NCBI GenBank assembly: GCA_035517515.1
Contig: DATIYQ010000114.1
Location: 1-13,022 of the forward strand
Length of the DNA stretch: 13,022 nucleotides
From: JOPF136 sp035517515
Lineage (GTDB): Bacteria > Acidobacteriota > Terriglobia > Acidiferrales > UBA7541
Reading direction: 5' to 3'
Notes under the pieces: model-generated
Database searches by the model: none
Seen by the model: the letters and a program-made list of their open reading frames with translations, nothing else
Told to the model about the DNA's origin: nothing
Program-made: the position numbers and the translations under genes
In this document: positions 1-6,764 of the stretch, in pieces
Layout of the letters: each line of letters begins with the position of its first letter
How positions within the stretch are numbered: position 1 is the stretch's first letter

Positions 1-1080
1 CTGCCCGTGCTCCGCGAGACCGCCTGGGCGGGCGTGTGGCCCGCGCCGCGCGCCTCCGTACCCGGCGGGCCGATTCGCATGGACTCCAACGAAAACGCCT
101 ACGGACCCTCGGCGCAGGCCATGGACGCCATCCGCGCCAACCTGGACTCCGCCAACCGGTATCCGAAGGGCGAATACGAGGCGCTGGTCGGGGCCATCGC
201 CGCGCGTCACGGGGTGAAGCCCGAGCAGGTGGTGTTGGGCTGCGGTTCCGGAGAAAACCTGCGCATGGCCGCGGCGGCGTATCTGGGGCCCGGGAAGTTT
301 CTTCTCTATGCCAATCCCACCTTTGAATCCATCGCCCATCACGCCCAGGAAGAAGGCGCGGAGATTGCCGCGATTCCCCTGACCAGCGCTTACGCGCACG
401 ATCTGGACGGCATGCTCGACCGCGCCGCCGGCGCCCAGGGCCTGGTGTACATCTGCAATCCGAATAATCCCACTGGCACGCTCACGCCGCGGGCGGACCT
501 GGAAGCGTTCCTGCGCAAGCTGCCCTCCACGTTCAAAGTGCTCATGGACGAGGCCTACCACCATTTTGTGGTGAATCAACCCGCCTACACTTCATTCATT
601 GACCGCCCGGTGGACGATGACCGCGTGATCGTCACCCGCACGTTCTCGAAGATTTACGGCCTGGCCGGCATCCGCATCGGCTATGCCATCGCCACGGTGG
701 AGACGGCGCGCCAGATCGCCGCCCAGCGCATGGGTTTTGCCGTTACCGTGCTCACCGCCCGGGCCGCGCTGGCCGCGTGGAACGATACAGACGCGGTGCG
801 CACCGGCGCCGTGCGCAATGCCGGCGACCGCCAGGAATTTTACAAGCAGGCCAAAGCGCGCAATCTGGCGTTCATTCCCTCGGAAGCAAATTTCATCATG
901 GTGCAGAGCGGCCGCCCGGCCGTGGACGTGATCGCCCACTTCAAGCAGAACAACGTGCTCATCGGCCGCCCCTTCCCCCCGCTCACGGATTACGTGCGCG
1001 TCTCCCTGGCCACGCCGCCCGAGATGCAGGAGTTCTGGCGCGTTTGGGATCTGCTTCCGCCGAAGCAACTTCCTGCCTAG
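1..1080 (+). CDS. PLP-dependent aminotransferase, histidinol-phosphate aminotransferase-like (5' end outside window)
   Basis: Class I/II (fold type I) aminotransferase resembling HisC, which exchanges an amino group between histidinol-phosphate and 2-oxoglutarate; the true substrate cannot be told from sequence. Numbering from the GTG at base 7, visible family motifs are the N-terminal substrate loop SNENAYGPS (27-35), NPNNPTGT (151-158), the aspartate D181 and tyrosine Y184 that contact PLP in DEAYHHF, and the PLP lysine K215 in TFSKIYGLAGIRIGY. The C-terminal domain is complete and ends in TAG. The frame is open to base 1 without a stop. The residues before the catalytic domain (LPVLRETAWAG, then a Pro/Ala-rich stretch) look like the tail of a signal peptide or linker, so I treat the gene as truncated by the window edge rather than starting at GTG 7, which has too little upstream sequence to judge a ribosome site. 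It converges on the small membrane gene, with 24 bases between stops. Family assignment is firm; the biosynthetic role is not. Confidence 0.9.
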   Translation: MPVLRETAWAGVWPAPRASVPGGPIRMDSNENAYGPSAQAMDAIRANLDSANRYPKGEYEALVGAIAARHGVKPEQVVLGCGSGENLRMAAAAYLGPGKFLLYANPTFESIAHHAQEEGAEIAAIPLTSAYAHDLDGMLDRAAGAQGLVYICNPNNPTGTLTPRADLEAFLRKLPSTFKVLMDEAYHHFVVNQPAYTSFIDRPVDDDRVIVTRTFSKIYGLAGIRIGYAIATVETARQIAAQRMGFAVTVLTARAALAAWNDTDAVRTGAVRNAGDRQEFYKQAKARNLAFIPSEANFIMVQSGRPAVDVIAHFKQNNVLIGRPFPPLTDYVRVSLATPPEMQEFWRVWDLLPPKQLPA

Positions 1081-1104
1081 AGGGGATCTCGACTGCGGGA
1101 TCGA

Positions 1105-1458
1105 TCAAGCCTTCACGCGCTGCACGAGCCGCCGAATCCACCAAATCAGAAGACCAATCACGCTGTACCACACGCCGTTGATGAGCGCGGCGATCGGCAG
1201 CACGAAAAGAAATACGTCTAGGTGCTCCGCGTCGATCATGAAATATGCCGTGGGCCAAACAACCCACATGACGGTTGTCACGATTTCTGTCAGGACTCCG
1301 TTCGGACTCGGCACCTGATTCAGGCCCGCAGAAGTGAAGATGAATGCCAGGGAGCAAAGGACCAGCGGCACGACCGCCCCTGCAACGAGGAACCTGAGGA
1401 CAAAAAAGATTCCCGACATACGAATGGGCTCTGTTCGGGGGGCGCTTCCTCGTCCCAT
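1105..1458 (-). CDS. small three-helix membrane protein, unknown function
   Basis: I do not recognise a family. The 117-residue product has three hydrophobic stretches: roughly 17-41 (starting IFFVLRFLVAGAVVPL), 58-78 (around IVTTVMWVVWPTAYFMI) and 83-107 (VFLFVLPIAALINGVWY onward), followed by a short basic tail (RRLVQRVKA), which suggests an inner-membrane protein with a cytoplasmic C terminus by the positive-inside rule. The start is uncertain: the first ATG after the upstream stop is at 1458, and a second ATG at 1419 would give 104 residues; neither has a good Shine-Dalgarno. The frame also stays open far into the preceding gene, but that extension is arginine- and proline-rich shadow sequence. 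It lies 49 bases downstream of the HTH/TPR regulator on the same strand and could be cotranscribed with it. Confidence 0.6.
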   Translation of the reverse strand: MGRGSAPRTEPIRMSGIFFVLRFLVAGAVVPLVLCSLAFIFTSAGLNQVPSPNGVLTEIVTTVMWVVWPTAYFMIDAEHLDVFLFVLPIAALINGVWYSVIGLLIWWIRRLVQRVKA

Positions 1459-1507
1459 ATCGTTGATCAGGATACAACCACTTCTGCGTAGTCGGGTCAG
1501 TGCAGAC

Positions 1508-3190
1508 TCATGGCAGACCGATGCGGCGGACAAGAGATTGGAACCGCGGATCGGCGCGGAAGCGCTCGCCCAGCGGCTCGGCGTTGAGCAGGGTAAGACC
1601 ATCCGCGCGCTCTTCAAAGGCGCGCTCCAACCATTCGAAGGCGCGGTCGTATTCCCGCAGTCCCGCATACACCAGGCCGATATAGGTCGCCGGAATATTG
1701 CGCCGTTTGCGCTGCTCCTCCAGCCGCCGCAGGATGCGCAAGGCTTCGGCCCGGCGTCCCGCGATGGCGCAGGCCACTCCCGCGCCGGCGGCCACCAGCG
1801 GCACTTCTTTCCAGGCGGACCTGGTCCGGGCCAGCGCCGCCACCGCCGCGGCATGCCGTCCCGTCCGCGCCAGGGCGCGGCTCAGCAGGTAGTGCAGCAG
1901 GTAGAAGCGCGCATCGAGCTTCAGCGCCTCGCGGCACTCGGCGATCACCGCATCGAACTTTCGCCCGAAGTACAGCGCCGAGGCTCGCGTAGCGCGCACC
2001 ACCACCAGCAGGTGGGGATCAATCTCCTCGGCAATCTCCTGCGCGCGGGCGATGCGCTGTAAGGCCTCATCCGCGCGCCCCAGCGCCAGCAACAGCCAGG
2101 CGTAGCGCAACAGGGCCGCCGTGTAATCCGGATTCCATTCCAGCGCGCGCTGGTAGGCACGTTCCGCCTCCGGCCAGTTCCATTCGTAGTGATGCAGCAC
2201 CAGGCCGAGCGCCGCGTGGGCCTCCGGCAGCGCCGGGTCCAGTTCCAGCGCCTTGCGCGCTGCCGCGGCGGCTTTGGGCATGGCCTCGTGCGCCGGCAGG
2301 GCGTCGAACGGCACGGTGGCCAGCAGGCCGTAGGCCTGCGCCATGCCCGCATGGGAGAGCGCGTGCTGCGGGTCCCCGGCCACGGCGCGCGCAAACCATT
2401 CCAGGCTCTGCGCCAGCGACGCCGCAGTCATCTGGTTCAGCAGGTAGCGCCCCATCAGGAAGGCCTGATACGTTTCCGCATCCATGGCGCGGCCCGCGCC
2501 CGGTGCCGCGCGCTCCGGCGGGGCGATGGCCAGGCGCACCTCGCGGGCGATGGCCGCGGCCACGTCTGCCTGAACCTCCAGCACGTCGCGCAGATCGCGG
2601 TCGTAATTTTGGGCCCACAGATGGGTATGCTCCCGCGCGTCCACCAGTTGCGCGGTCACGCGGATGCGCCCGCCGGCCGCGCGCACGCTGCCCTCGAGAA
2701 GGTAGTCCAGGTCCAATTCCGCGGCGATCCGGTCCGCGCGCTTTACGCCGGATTTGTAGGTTTGCGCCGTGCTGCGCGCGATCACCGCGAGGCGCTGGGG
2801 CTGGAGGCGCGCGAGCCCGGTGATCATCTCCTCGGTGAGGCCATCGGAAAGGTAATCCTGGCGCGCGTCGCCGCTCAGGTTTTCAAACGGCAGCACCAGC
2901 AGCCGTTGCCGTGTATCGCCGGCCGGGCGCGGGCGTGCGGTCGCCGCGCGGGATGCGGTTGCCGGCGATTCCAGGGGCGTCCCGCGCGATTCCCACCACG
3001 CCGCCACTTCCGCTTTCAGGGCGTACACGGAACCCAGCTTGGCGTGCTGATGCCGCCGCACCGGCAGCGATTCCGTGCGCTCCCAGCGCTGCACCGTGCG
3101 CACCCCACGCTTCAGGAACGCGGCAATTTCTTTCCAGGAATCGAGCCGGTCCTCCTGGGCAGCTGGAGGGGCTGGGGATGAGGGAACCAT
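1508..3190 (-). CDS. HTH / TolB-like / TPR-repeat transcriptional regulator
   Basis: Cytoplasmic one-component-type regulator, 560 residues from the ATG at 3190. Residues 16-68 (DSWKEIAAFLKRGVRTVQRWE...LPVRR, then a Trp-Trp end) form a winged or MerR/excisionase-like helix-turn-helix. Residues about 96-222 (LLVLPFENLSGD, the LSDGLTEEMI helix, LLEGSVR, LWAQNYDR) match the TolB-like/FlgO N-terminal module often joined to CadC- and adenylate-cyclase-type regulators. From about 260 to the end there are degenerate tetratricopeptide repeats (for example HAALGLVLHHYEWNWPEAER) ending with LNAEPLGERFRADPRF, a common close of this family. Unlike CadC, no transmembrane segment is visible, so sensing is presumably cytoplasmic through TPR contacts (inference). 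The frame could extend to a TTG at 3292, but that N terminus is arginine-rich and untypical, so I prefer the ATG, though it lacks a clear ribosome site. It is divergent from the exported-protein gene at 3399. Confidence 0.88.
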   Translation of the reverse strand: MVPSSPAPPAAQEDRLDSWKEIAAFLKRGVRTVQRWERTESLPVRRHQHAKLGSVYALKAEVAAWWESRGTPLESPATASRAATARPRPAGDTRQRLLVLPFENLSGDARQDYLSDGLTEEMITGLARLQPQRLAVIARSTAQTYKSGVKRADRIAAELDLDYLLEGSVRAAGGRIRVTAQLVDAREHTHLWAQNYDRDLRDVLEVQADVAAAIAREVRLAIAPPERAAPGAGRAMDAETYQAFLMGRYLLNQMTAASLAQSLEWFARAVAGDPQHALSHAGMAQAYGLLATVPFDALPAHEAMPKAAAAARKALELDPALPEAHAALGLVLHHYEWNWPEAERAYQRALEWNPDYTAALLRYAWLLLALGRADEALQRIARAQEIAEEIDPHLLVVVRATRASALYFGRKFDAVIAECREALKLDARFYLLHYLLSRALARTGRHAAAVAALARTRSAWKEVPLVAAGAGVACAIAGRRAEALRILRRLEEQRKRRNIPATYIGLVYAGLREYDRAFEWLERAFEERADGLTLLNAEPLGERFRADPRFQSLVRRIGLP

Positions 3191-3326
3191 GTCCGGAGGT
3201 TTGCGCGCCGCCACCGCTCGCGGCCACCCGATTCTACCCGCCGCCCGGCGTGGCTTCAATTTCAGCCTCGTGCCTGCGTCAGGGCGCGCCAAAGCACGCC
3301 ACGCCTTCGAGGGCGCGGCTTGGCGC

Positions 3327-3355
3327 TTGTCGGGCGGCTCCCCTGTGGCTAGGGT
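3327..3355 (+). promoter_or_regulatory. candidate sigma-70-like promoter for the exported-protein gene
   Basis: A possible -35 TTGTCG (3327-3332) and -10 TAGGGT (3350-3355) are separated by 17 bases and would start transcription about 35-40 bases before the ATG at 3399. The -10 matches the enterobacterial consensus in only three of six positions, so this is a weak prediction resting mainly on spacing and location in the divergent intergenic region. Confidence 0.3.
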
Positions 3356-3398
3356 GGGAACATGCGGCAGTAGCTGCCGTGAGTTCGGGAGGCGCGAT

Positions 3399-4160
3399 AT
3401 GAAGAAAACGGCATGGTTGGTTCTGGTCGGCCTGTTGATGAGTTCCCCCGGCTGGGCGCAGACGCCCCGCCCACGTGCCCCGCAGCCGCAATCGCCCGAC
3501 GTCCAAGACCGCTACGCGCAAGTCCCCGATGAGGCCGCGGACACCGACGTGCCGGGAGACATTCCGGACCTCTTCAGCATTCCTGCGGGCACGCACATTC
3601 CCATGACCGTGGTTCGCGCGCCGCAGGAAGGGCAGGCGCATGACGGCGCCAAGGTTTACATGCGCACGCGCACGGCGCTGCGCGCCGATGGCGGCGTGGT
3701 GATTCCCGCCCGCTCGCTGGTGGTGGGAGTGATTACCAATTCCGCCGGGTCGGGCTTCAACGGCGCCGGGGCCGGGCTTTCCGTTCGCCTGCGCACTCTT
3801 ATTCTTCCCAATGATTACCGCATGGCGCTTTCCGGCCGCGTGGTGGGAACCGTCGGCACGCCGGGCGCCGCGAAGCCCGCCGTGGCTCCGGCGCAGGGCG
3901 CGAATGGACTGGCCATGCTGGCCGGGCTCACTCCCGAGCAGCTCGCCGCGGTCAGCATGTTTGCACTGGCCGGCGGCGAACTGGGCTACGCCGTGGGCAA
4001 AAACCAGAAGGGCACGATGATCGGCTCGCTGGTAGGCGCGGGAATCGGCATGGCCGCGGTGATGGCCTCAAACGGCTCGCACGTGCATCTGCATCCCGGC
4101 GCCAACGTGGACGCGGTGCTCGATGAGCCCCTCGCGCTCGATCCTCGAAACCTCCAATAG
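3399..4160 (+). CDS. exported protein of unknown function with TrbI/VirB10-like core and glycine-rich tail
   Basis: 253 residues. The start is supported by GGGAGG seven bases before the ATG. Residues 1-20 form a signal peptide (MKKTAW, hydrophobic core, cleavage likely after SPGWA at A20), followed by a Pro/Gln-rich linker (about 21-55). The core, about 58-155, has the pattern IPAGTHIPMTVV ... GAKVYMRTRTAL ... VVIPARSLVVGVIT ... LSVRLRTLILPNDYRMAL, which recalls the beta-rich TrbI/VirB10 C-terminal fold seen in many acidobacterial exported proteins; this resemblance is from memory and not tested. Residues 191-222 are glycine-rich (GGELGYAVG ... GSLVGAGIGMAAVM), like a glycine-zipper hairpin that could insert in or lie on a membrane, and the end (HVHLHPGANVDAVLDEPL) is a beta strand typical of the same group. 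No type IV secretion genes are nearby, so a conjugation role is not supported. It is divergent from the TPR regulator and converges on the gene at 4309. Confidence 0.85.
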   Translation: MKKTAWLVLVGLLMSSPGWAQTPRPRAPQPQSPDVQDRYAQVPDEAADTDVPGDIPDLFSIPAGTHIPMTVVRAPQEGQAHDGAKVYMRTRTALRADGGVVIPARSLVVGVITNSAGSGFNGAGAGLSVRLRTLILPNDYRMALSGRVVGTVGTPGAAKPAVAPAQGANGLAMLAGLTPEQLAAVSMFALAGGELGYAVGKNQKGTMIGSLVGAGIGMAAVMASNGSHVHLHPGANVDAVLDEPLALDPRNLQ

Positions 4161-4250
4161 CAGTGCCGTTCCTGCCTGTGCGGTTCTGCATTGGCGGGTT
4201 GTTCGCCACGCATCTGCCGCGTGCTGAGGGTGGGCCGGTCGCTCCGTCCG

Positions 4251-4290
4251 AAACTGAAAAACCCACGGCGCGCATCGCGCGCCGTGGGTT
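4251..4290 (-). terminator. strong intrinsic terminator (minus-strand gene; hairpin may also act on the plus strand)
   Basis: A perfect 14-base-pair GC-rich stem (arms 4260-4273 and 4277-4290) encloses the three-base loop ATC (plus strand). Read on the minus strand it follows the stop at 4309 by 18 bases and runs directly into five T (4261-4257), then CAGTTT: a textbook rho-independent terminator for the gene 4309-5079. On the plus strand the 3' flank is GCCGTTG without a T run, so it is a weaker stop for the gene ending at 4160, 99 bases before the hairpin. Confidence 0.85.
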
Positions 4291-4308
4291 GCCGTTGCTC
4301 GTAGTGAG

Positions 4309-5079
4309 CTAGTGCTGAACGGTGAGGTGGTAGGTGACGTCCAACGTAAATCCCGAACTGGGAACAGACCCGTGAAAGTGAACTGTGTGGTGGCCAGGAG
4401 GCAGCGGTGCGACCATCACGTAGTAACCGTCGTCCACGGCCGGGAAATACGTCCCCTTAACAAAGGCCGGGTTTTGATCGGCGGCCGCGAGAAAGTTATT
4501 GTCCGGCAGCGTGAAGCCGAAGGCGATGGACTGTTCGTGGAACCTTCCGGCAACATCGTGGATCGGGACGCCGTCAACATCGAAGCTCACCATAGCCCCG
4601 GCGATATATGACGCTGCACATGGGCGGAGATCCGCGATGGTGACGCCTGTTGCCGCCGGCTTGGAGCAGCCATTGCCGAGCGCCTCCTCCAGGCTCGAAT
4701 CCTCACCGTTGAGAATGGGAACATAGAGAGCTGTTGCGGCTGGCACGGTGCAGTTGCGCACGGCTGTATTGGACACAAACGATCCACCCAAGAACCACAC
4801 CGGGCCCGACTGGCCCACACTGCAGTCCGGGTTGTCGAACAGCGGATGCTTGTCCACGGGAATGGAGAAGGCCCATTGCCACCAGGCCGCGGACCACTCG
4901 CCGTACGTCCTTCCATACACTACGGAGTCGCGGTCAAACACCGGGGGTTGCCACGAGCCATTGGCCTGGAGGCCCGGCGCAAACAGGCTCAGGGCTAGTA
5001 CCAGGCACGCCACCAGGATTCCCCCGGCAGCGATCATCACTGCCCACTTTCTGTTGTTGCTGATTCTTGGTTGCATCAT
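4309..5079 (-). CDS. membrane-anchored or secreted protein of unknown function with Trp-rich motif
   Basis: 256 residues; I do not recognise a characterised family. A basic N terminus (PRISNNRKW) and a hydrophobic segment at about 13-36 make a signal peptide or anchor, so the rest is probably extracytoplasmic. The most distinctive part is YGRTYGEWSAAWWQWAFSIP (55-74), followed by a conserved-looking block with DCSVGQSGPVWFLGG (85-99). Four cysteines in the mature part (86, 110, 138, 154) could form two disulfides. The C-terminal third (about 217-256: YYVMVAPLPPGHHTVHFHG, then alternating hydrophobics) reads as a beta-sandwich edge. GGAGGAG sits just before two adjacent ATG codons (5079 and 5076); spacing from GGAGG is 4 bases to the first and 7 to the second, so 5076 is an equally good or better start. 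A strong terminator closes the gene and it stands alone, 340 bases from its upstream neighbour. Confidence 0.85.
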   Translation of the reverse strand: MMQPRISNNRKWAVMIAAGGILVACLVLALSLFAPGLQANGSWQPPVFDRDSVVYGRTYGEWSAAWWQWAFSIPVDKHPLFDNPDCSVGQSGPVWFLGGSFVSNTAVRNCTVPAATALYVPILNGEDSSLEEALGNGCSKPAATGVTIADLRPCAASYIAGAMVSFDVDGVPIHDVAGRFHEQSIAFGFTLPDNNFLAAADQNPAFVKGTYFPAVDDGYYVMVAPLPPGHHTVHFHGSVPSSGFTLDVTYHLTVQH

Positions 5080-5419
5080 GACTCCTCCCAGGGGCGGGAG
5101 CGAGCCGGGCCTGCAGATTTGACGCTTTCCTCATTGGTGGTGGGGAGGGTAACGGGGCCCGACCGGCTACCGCCCGCTCTCCTAAATTGCCACGCACGAC
5201 CTGCGTGGAGCCGATACGCGTATCTGATTACTCCTCGGGCAACACTTTGTCAGTGACTAAGATCATGTGTGTTAGTGCCTGCCGGTACGTAACTGCCTCA
5301 TACCGGCCGGTGACTGCCGTCACGAGGCGGATGTGCGCGCCCGGCATCTCCCCCGGTGTGAAGATCCGGCCGCCATGCCCGCGTTCGTTCTTGCGCGAAA
5401 CGCAACAGAGAAACTTCTT
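5080..5419. other. intergenic region with inverted repeats, no convincing gene
   Basis: This 340-base stretch between two minus-strand genes must hold the promoter of the gene 4309-5079. The ribosome site GGAGGAG lies at its left edge. I see a hairpin with 7-base arms CCACGCA/TGCGTGG (5190-5208), a 12-base perfect palindrome GATACGCGTATC (5213-5224) and ACCGGCCGGT (5302-5311). Short open frames here lack ribosome sites and normal composition. No -35/-10 pair is convincing, and no terminator is apparent for the gene that ends at 5420. Confidence 0.6.
5213..5224. promoter_or_regulatory. 12-base perfect palindrome, possible operator
   Basis: GATACGCGTATC is exactly self-complementary and lies 134 bases upstream of the start of the gene 4309-5079, next to a 7-base-arm hairpin (5190-5208). 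The size and symmetry suit a dimeric regulator site, but only one copy is present and no regulator is tied to it. Confidence 0.25.
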
Positions 5420-6589
5420 CTACTGAGGAAGCGGCTGCAGGCGCGCGTTGGTGAGGAAGGGATCGGAGAACTCCGTCATCTCGCCGGGGCCCTTTCCGGC
5501 CACGGGCATCAACCGCGCCGCCAGGGGCTTGCCCCAGCGCACGGCCAGCGCCGCCACGTCCCCGTAAATGCGTTCGAGCTGCTCCGGCGTGACGCCTCCC
5601 GGCAACGGGATGGTATCCAACCCGGTGGCGCACACCGCGGAATATGCCAGCAGGGCATCGAGCGAGAGCAGTCCCTCGCTCCAGCGCTCCGCCAGCCGGG
5701 CATCTTCGAGCACGGGGAGCATCAGCCCGGAATAGCCCACCTGCCGCACCGGCACGGCCTGCACCGCGCCAGTGACGAGGGCGCACGCGGCCAGCGTCCC
5801 CGGCGCGCCGAAGCGCGTTCCGGTGAACCCCTCGATTGCCGCGCCGATCGATACATCGTGCAGCGGCGCGGGCGTGGGATCAAAACCCAGATAGCGCCAG
5901 CCGGTGGCGCGCGCGATTTCTTCCCCGGCCGCTTCCATGGCGGAAGCGTGCACACTGAGCGCGCTGGCCAGTTCCTGCCGCGCACCTGGCGCATCGCCGG
6001 CCGCGCCGCGCAACACTTCGGCCACGATGCCCGCGGATTCCAGGCCCAACGCGAACTCTCCGCCTGGTCCGTCGTGCCAGGAGCCAGGGAAGAACGGCGC
6101 ATTTGGCGGCGCGCAGGCCAAAGCTGTGAAATTAAACGGCCCCTGGCTGCGCGGGCTGTGCCCGGCAGCGTGCTGCACCAGCTCCGCGGCGGCGCGCATG
6201 GCCCGCGGAAATGGCCCGTGGCCATCTGCAATCAACAGGTTGGCTTGCAGCAGCCGCGCGGTTTCGAGCGCGTGCCCGAGCAGGCGCGCAGGCCCGGGAT
6301 CGTCGTCGTCGCGCCTCATCGCCGGGCCGATGGACAATTCGAAGGGGGTGGCCACGGCCAGGTCGTCCATGCGCCGCAGCAGTTCGAGGGCCTGCGCATC
6401 CCCTGCTCCGGCCAGCCACTGGGGAAACGGCTGGGTGGTGATGCGCAACGATTCCACCGGATAGCCGCGCGCCTCCACCATCTTCCGTGCCGTGCCCAAC
6501 TTCTCGAGCGTGCGCGCGAGTTTCGGCTCCCAGCTCTCCCGCTCGATGCGGATGAACGCGGCGATTCCTCGCACTTTCGGGTTGGCCAT
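5420..6589 (-). CDS. UPF0210 / DUF711 family protein
   Basis: 389 residues from the ATG at 6589. It belongs to the DUF711 (UPF0210) family, recognised by the N-terminal VRGIAAFI ... AFLKKA-like helix region with SLRITTQPFPQWL, and above all by the long conserved C-terminal part: FDPTPAP, DVSIGAAIEGFTGTRFGAPG, VRQVGYSGLMLPVLEDARLAERW, YSAVCATGLDTIPLPGG and LAARLMPVAGKGPGEMTEF. The family is soluble, present in archaea and bacteria, and its biochemical role is not established as far as I know. The frame remains open upstream to 6709, but those extra 40 residues are encoded by a purine-rich repeat and read as Leu/Cys/Ser-rich shadow sequence, so the methionine beginning MANPKVRGIAAFI is chosen; it has no Shine-Dalgarno because the minus strand is pyrimidine-rich there. 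It sits downstream of doxX across the repeat. Confidence 0.9.
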   Translation of the reverse strand: MANPKVRGIAAFIRIERESWEPKLARTLEKLGTARKMVEARGYPVESLRITTQPFPQWLAGAGDAQALELLRRMDDLAVATPFELSIGPAMRRDDDDPGPARLLGHALETARLLQANLLIADGHGPFPRAMRAAAELVQHAAGHSPRSQGPFNFTALACAPPNAPFFPGSWHDGPGGEFALGLESAGIVAEVLRGAAGDAPGARQELASALSVHASAMEAAGEEIARATGWRYLGFDPTPAPLHDVSIGAAIEGFTGTRFGAPGTLAACALVTGAVQAVPVRQVGYSGLMLPVLEDARLAERWSEGLLSLDALLAYSAVCATGLDTIPLPGGVTPEQLERIYGDVAALAVRWGKPLAARLMPVAGKGPGEMTEFSDPFLTNARLQPLPQ

Positions 6590-6603
6590 GGGAGGGAGAA
6601 GTT

Positions 6604-6739
6604 TACCGCAGAGACGCAGAGGAACGCAGAGAGGAACAGAGGAAAGAAGCACGGCGAATCGCAACGACTGAATACGGAGGGCACGGAGAAAGGAGGACAC
6701 GGAGAACAAACCGGAGAACGAATCGGAGAAGGGAGAGAA
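6604..6739. repeat. degenerate purine-rich repeat tract (ACGCAGAG and CGGAG units)
   Basis: The plus strand is almost purely A/G with periodic C. The left half has ACGCAGAG at 6614-6621 and 6624-6631, plus near copies CCGCAGAG (6606-6613) and ACAGAGGA (6636-6643). The right half has five CGGAG units at 6675, 6684, 6700, 6712 and 6724, mostly within GGCACGGAGAA/GGACACGGAGAA contexts. It fills the space between doxX and the DUF711 gene. Similar CGCAGAG/CACGGAG repeats are scattered in intergenic regions of many environmental bacteria (recalled, not checked). On the minus strand it gives spurious Leu/Cys-rich coding that should not be added to the DUF711 protein. Confidence 0.65.
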
Positions 6740-6764
6740 GGGCCAGGCTGCAGGCGGCCAGGAA

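Noticed and set aside
2189..3181. 330-codon open frame on the plus strand opposite the TPR regulator
   Set aside because: Antisense shadow of a gene with recognisable HTH, TolB-like and TPR parts.
3191..3292. N-terminal extension of the TPR regulator to a TTG start
   Set aside because: The extra residues are Arg/Ala/Pro-rich and unlike the family, which begins shortly before the HTH; the ATG at 3190 is the simpler start.
6590..6709. N-terminal extension of the DUF711 protein that resembles a hydrophobic signal
   Set aside because: The apparent Leu/Cys-rich signal is encoded by the purine-rich repeat read on the pyrimidine strand; DUF711 proteins start near the chosen methionine and are cytoplasmic.
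6604..6739. CRISPR array
   Set aside because: The units are short, degenerate and irregularly spaced (9, 16, 12, 12 bases), with no spacers and no cas genes.
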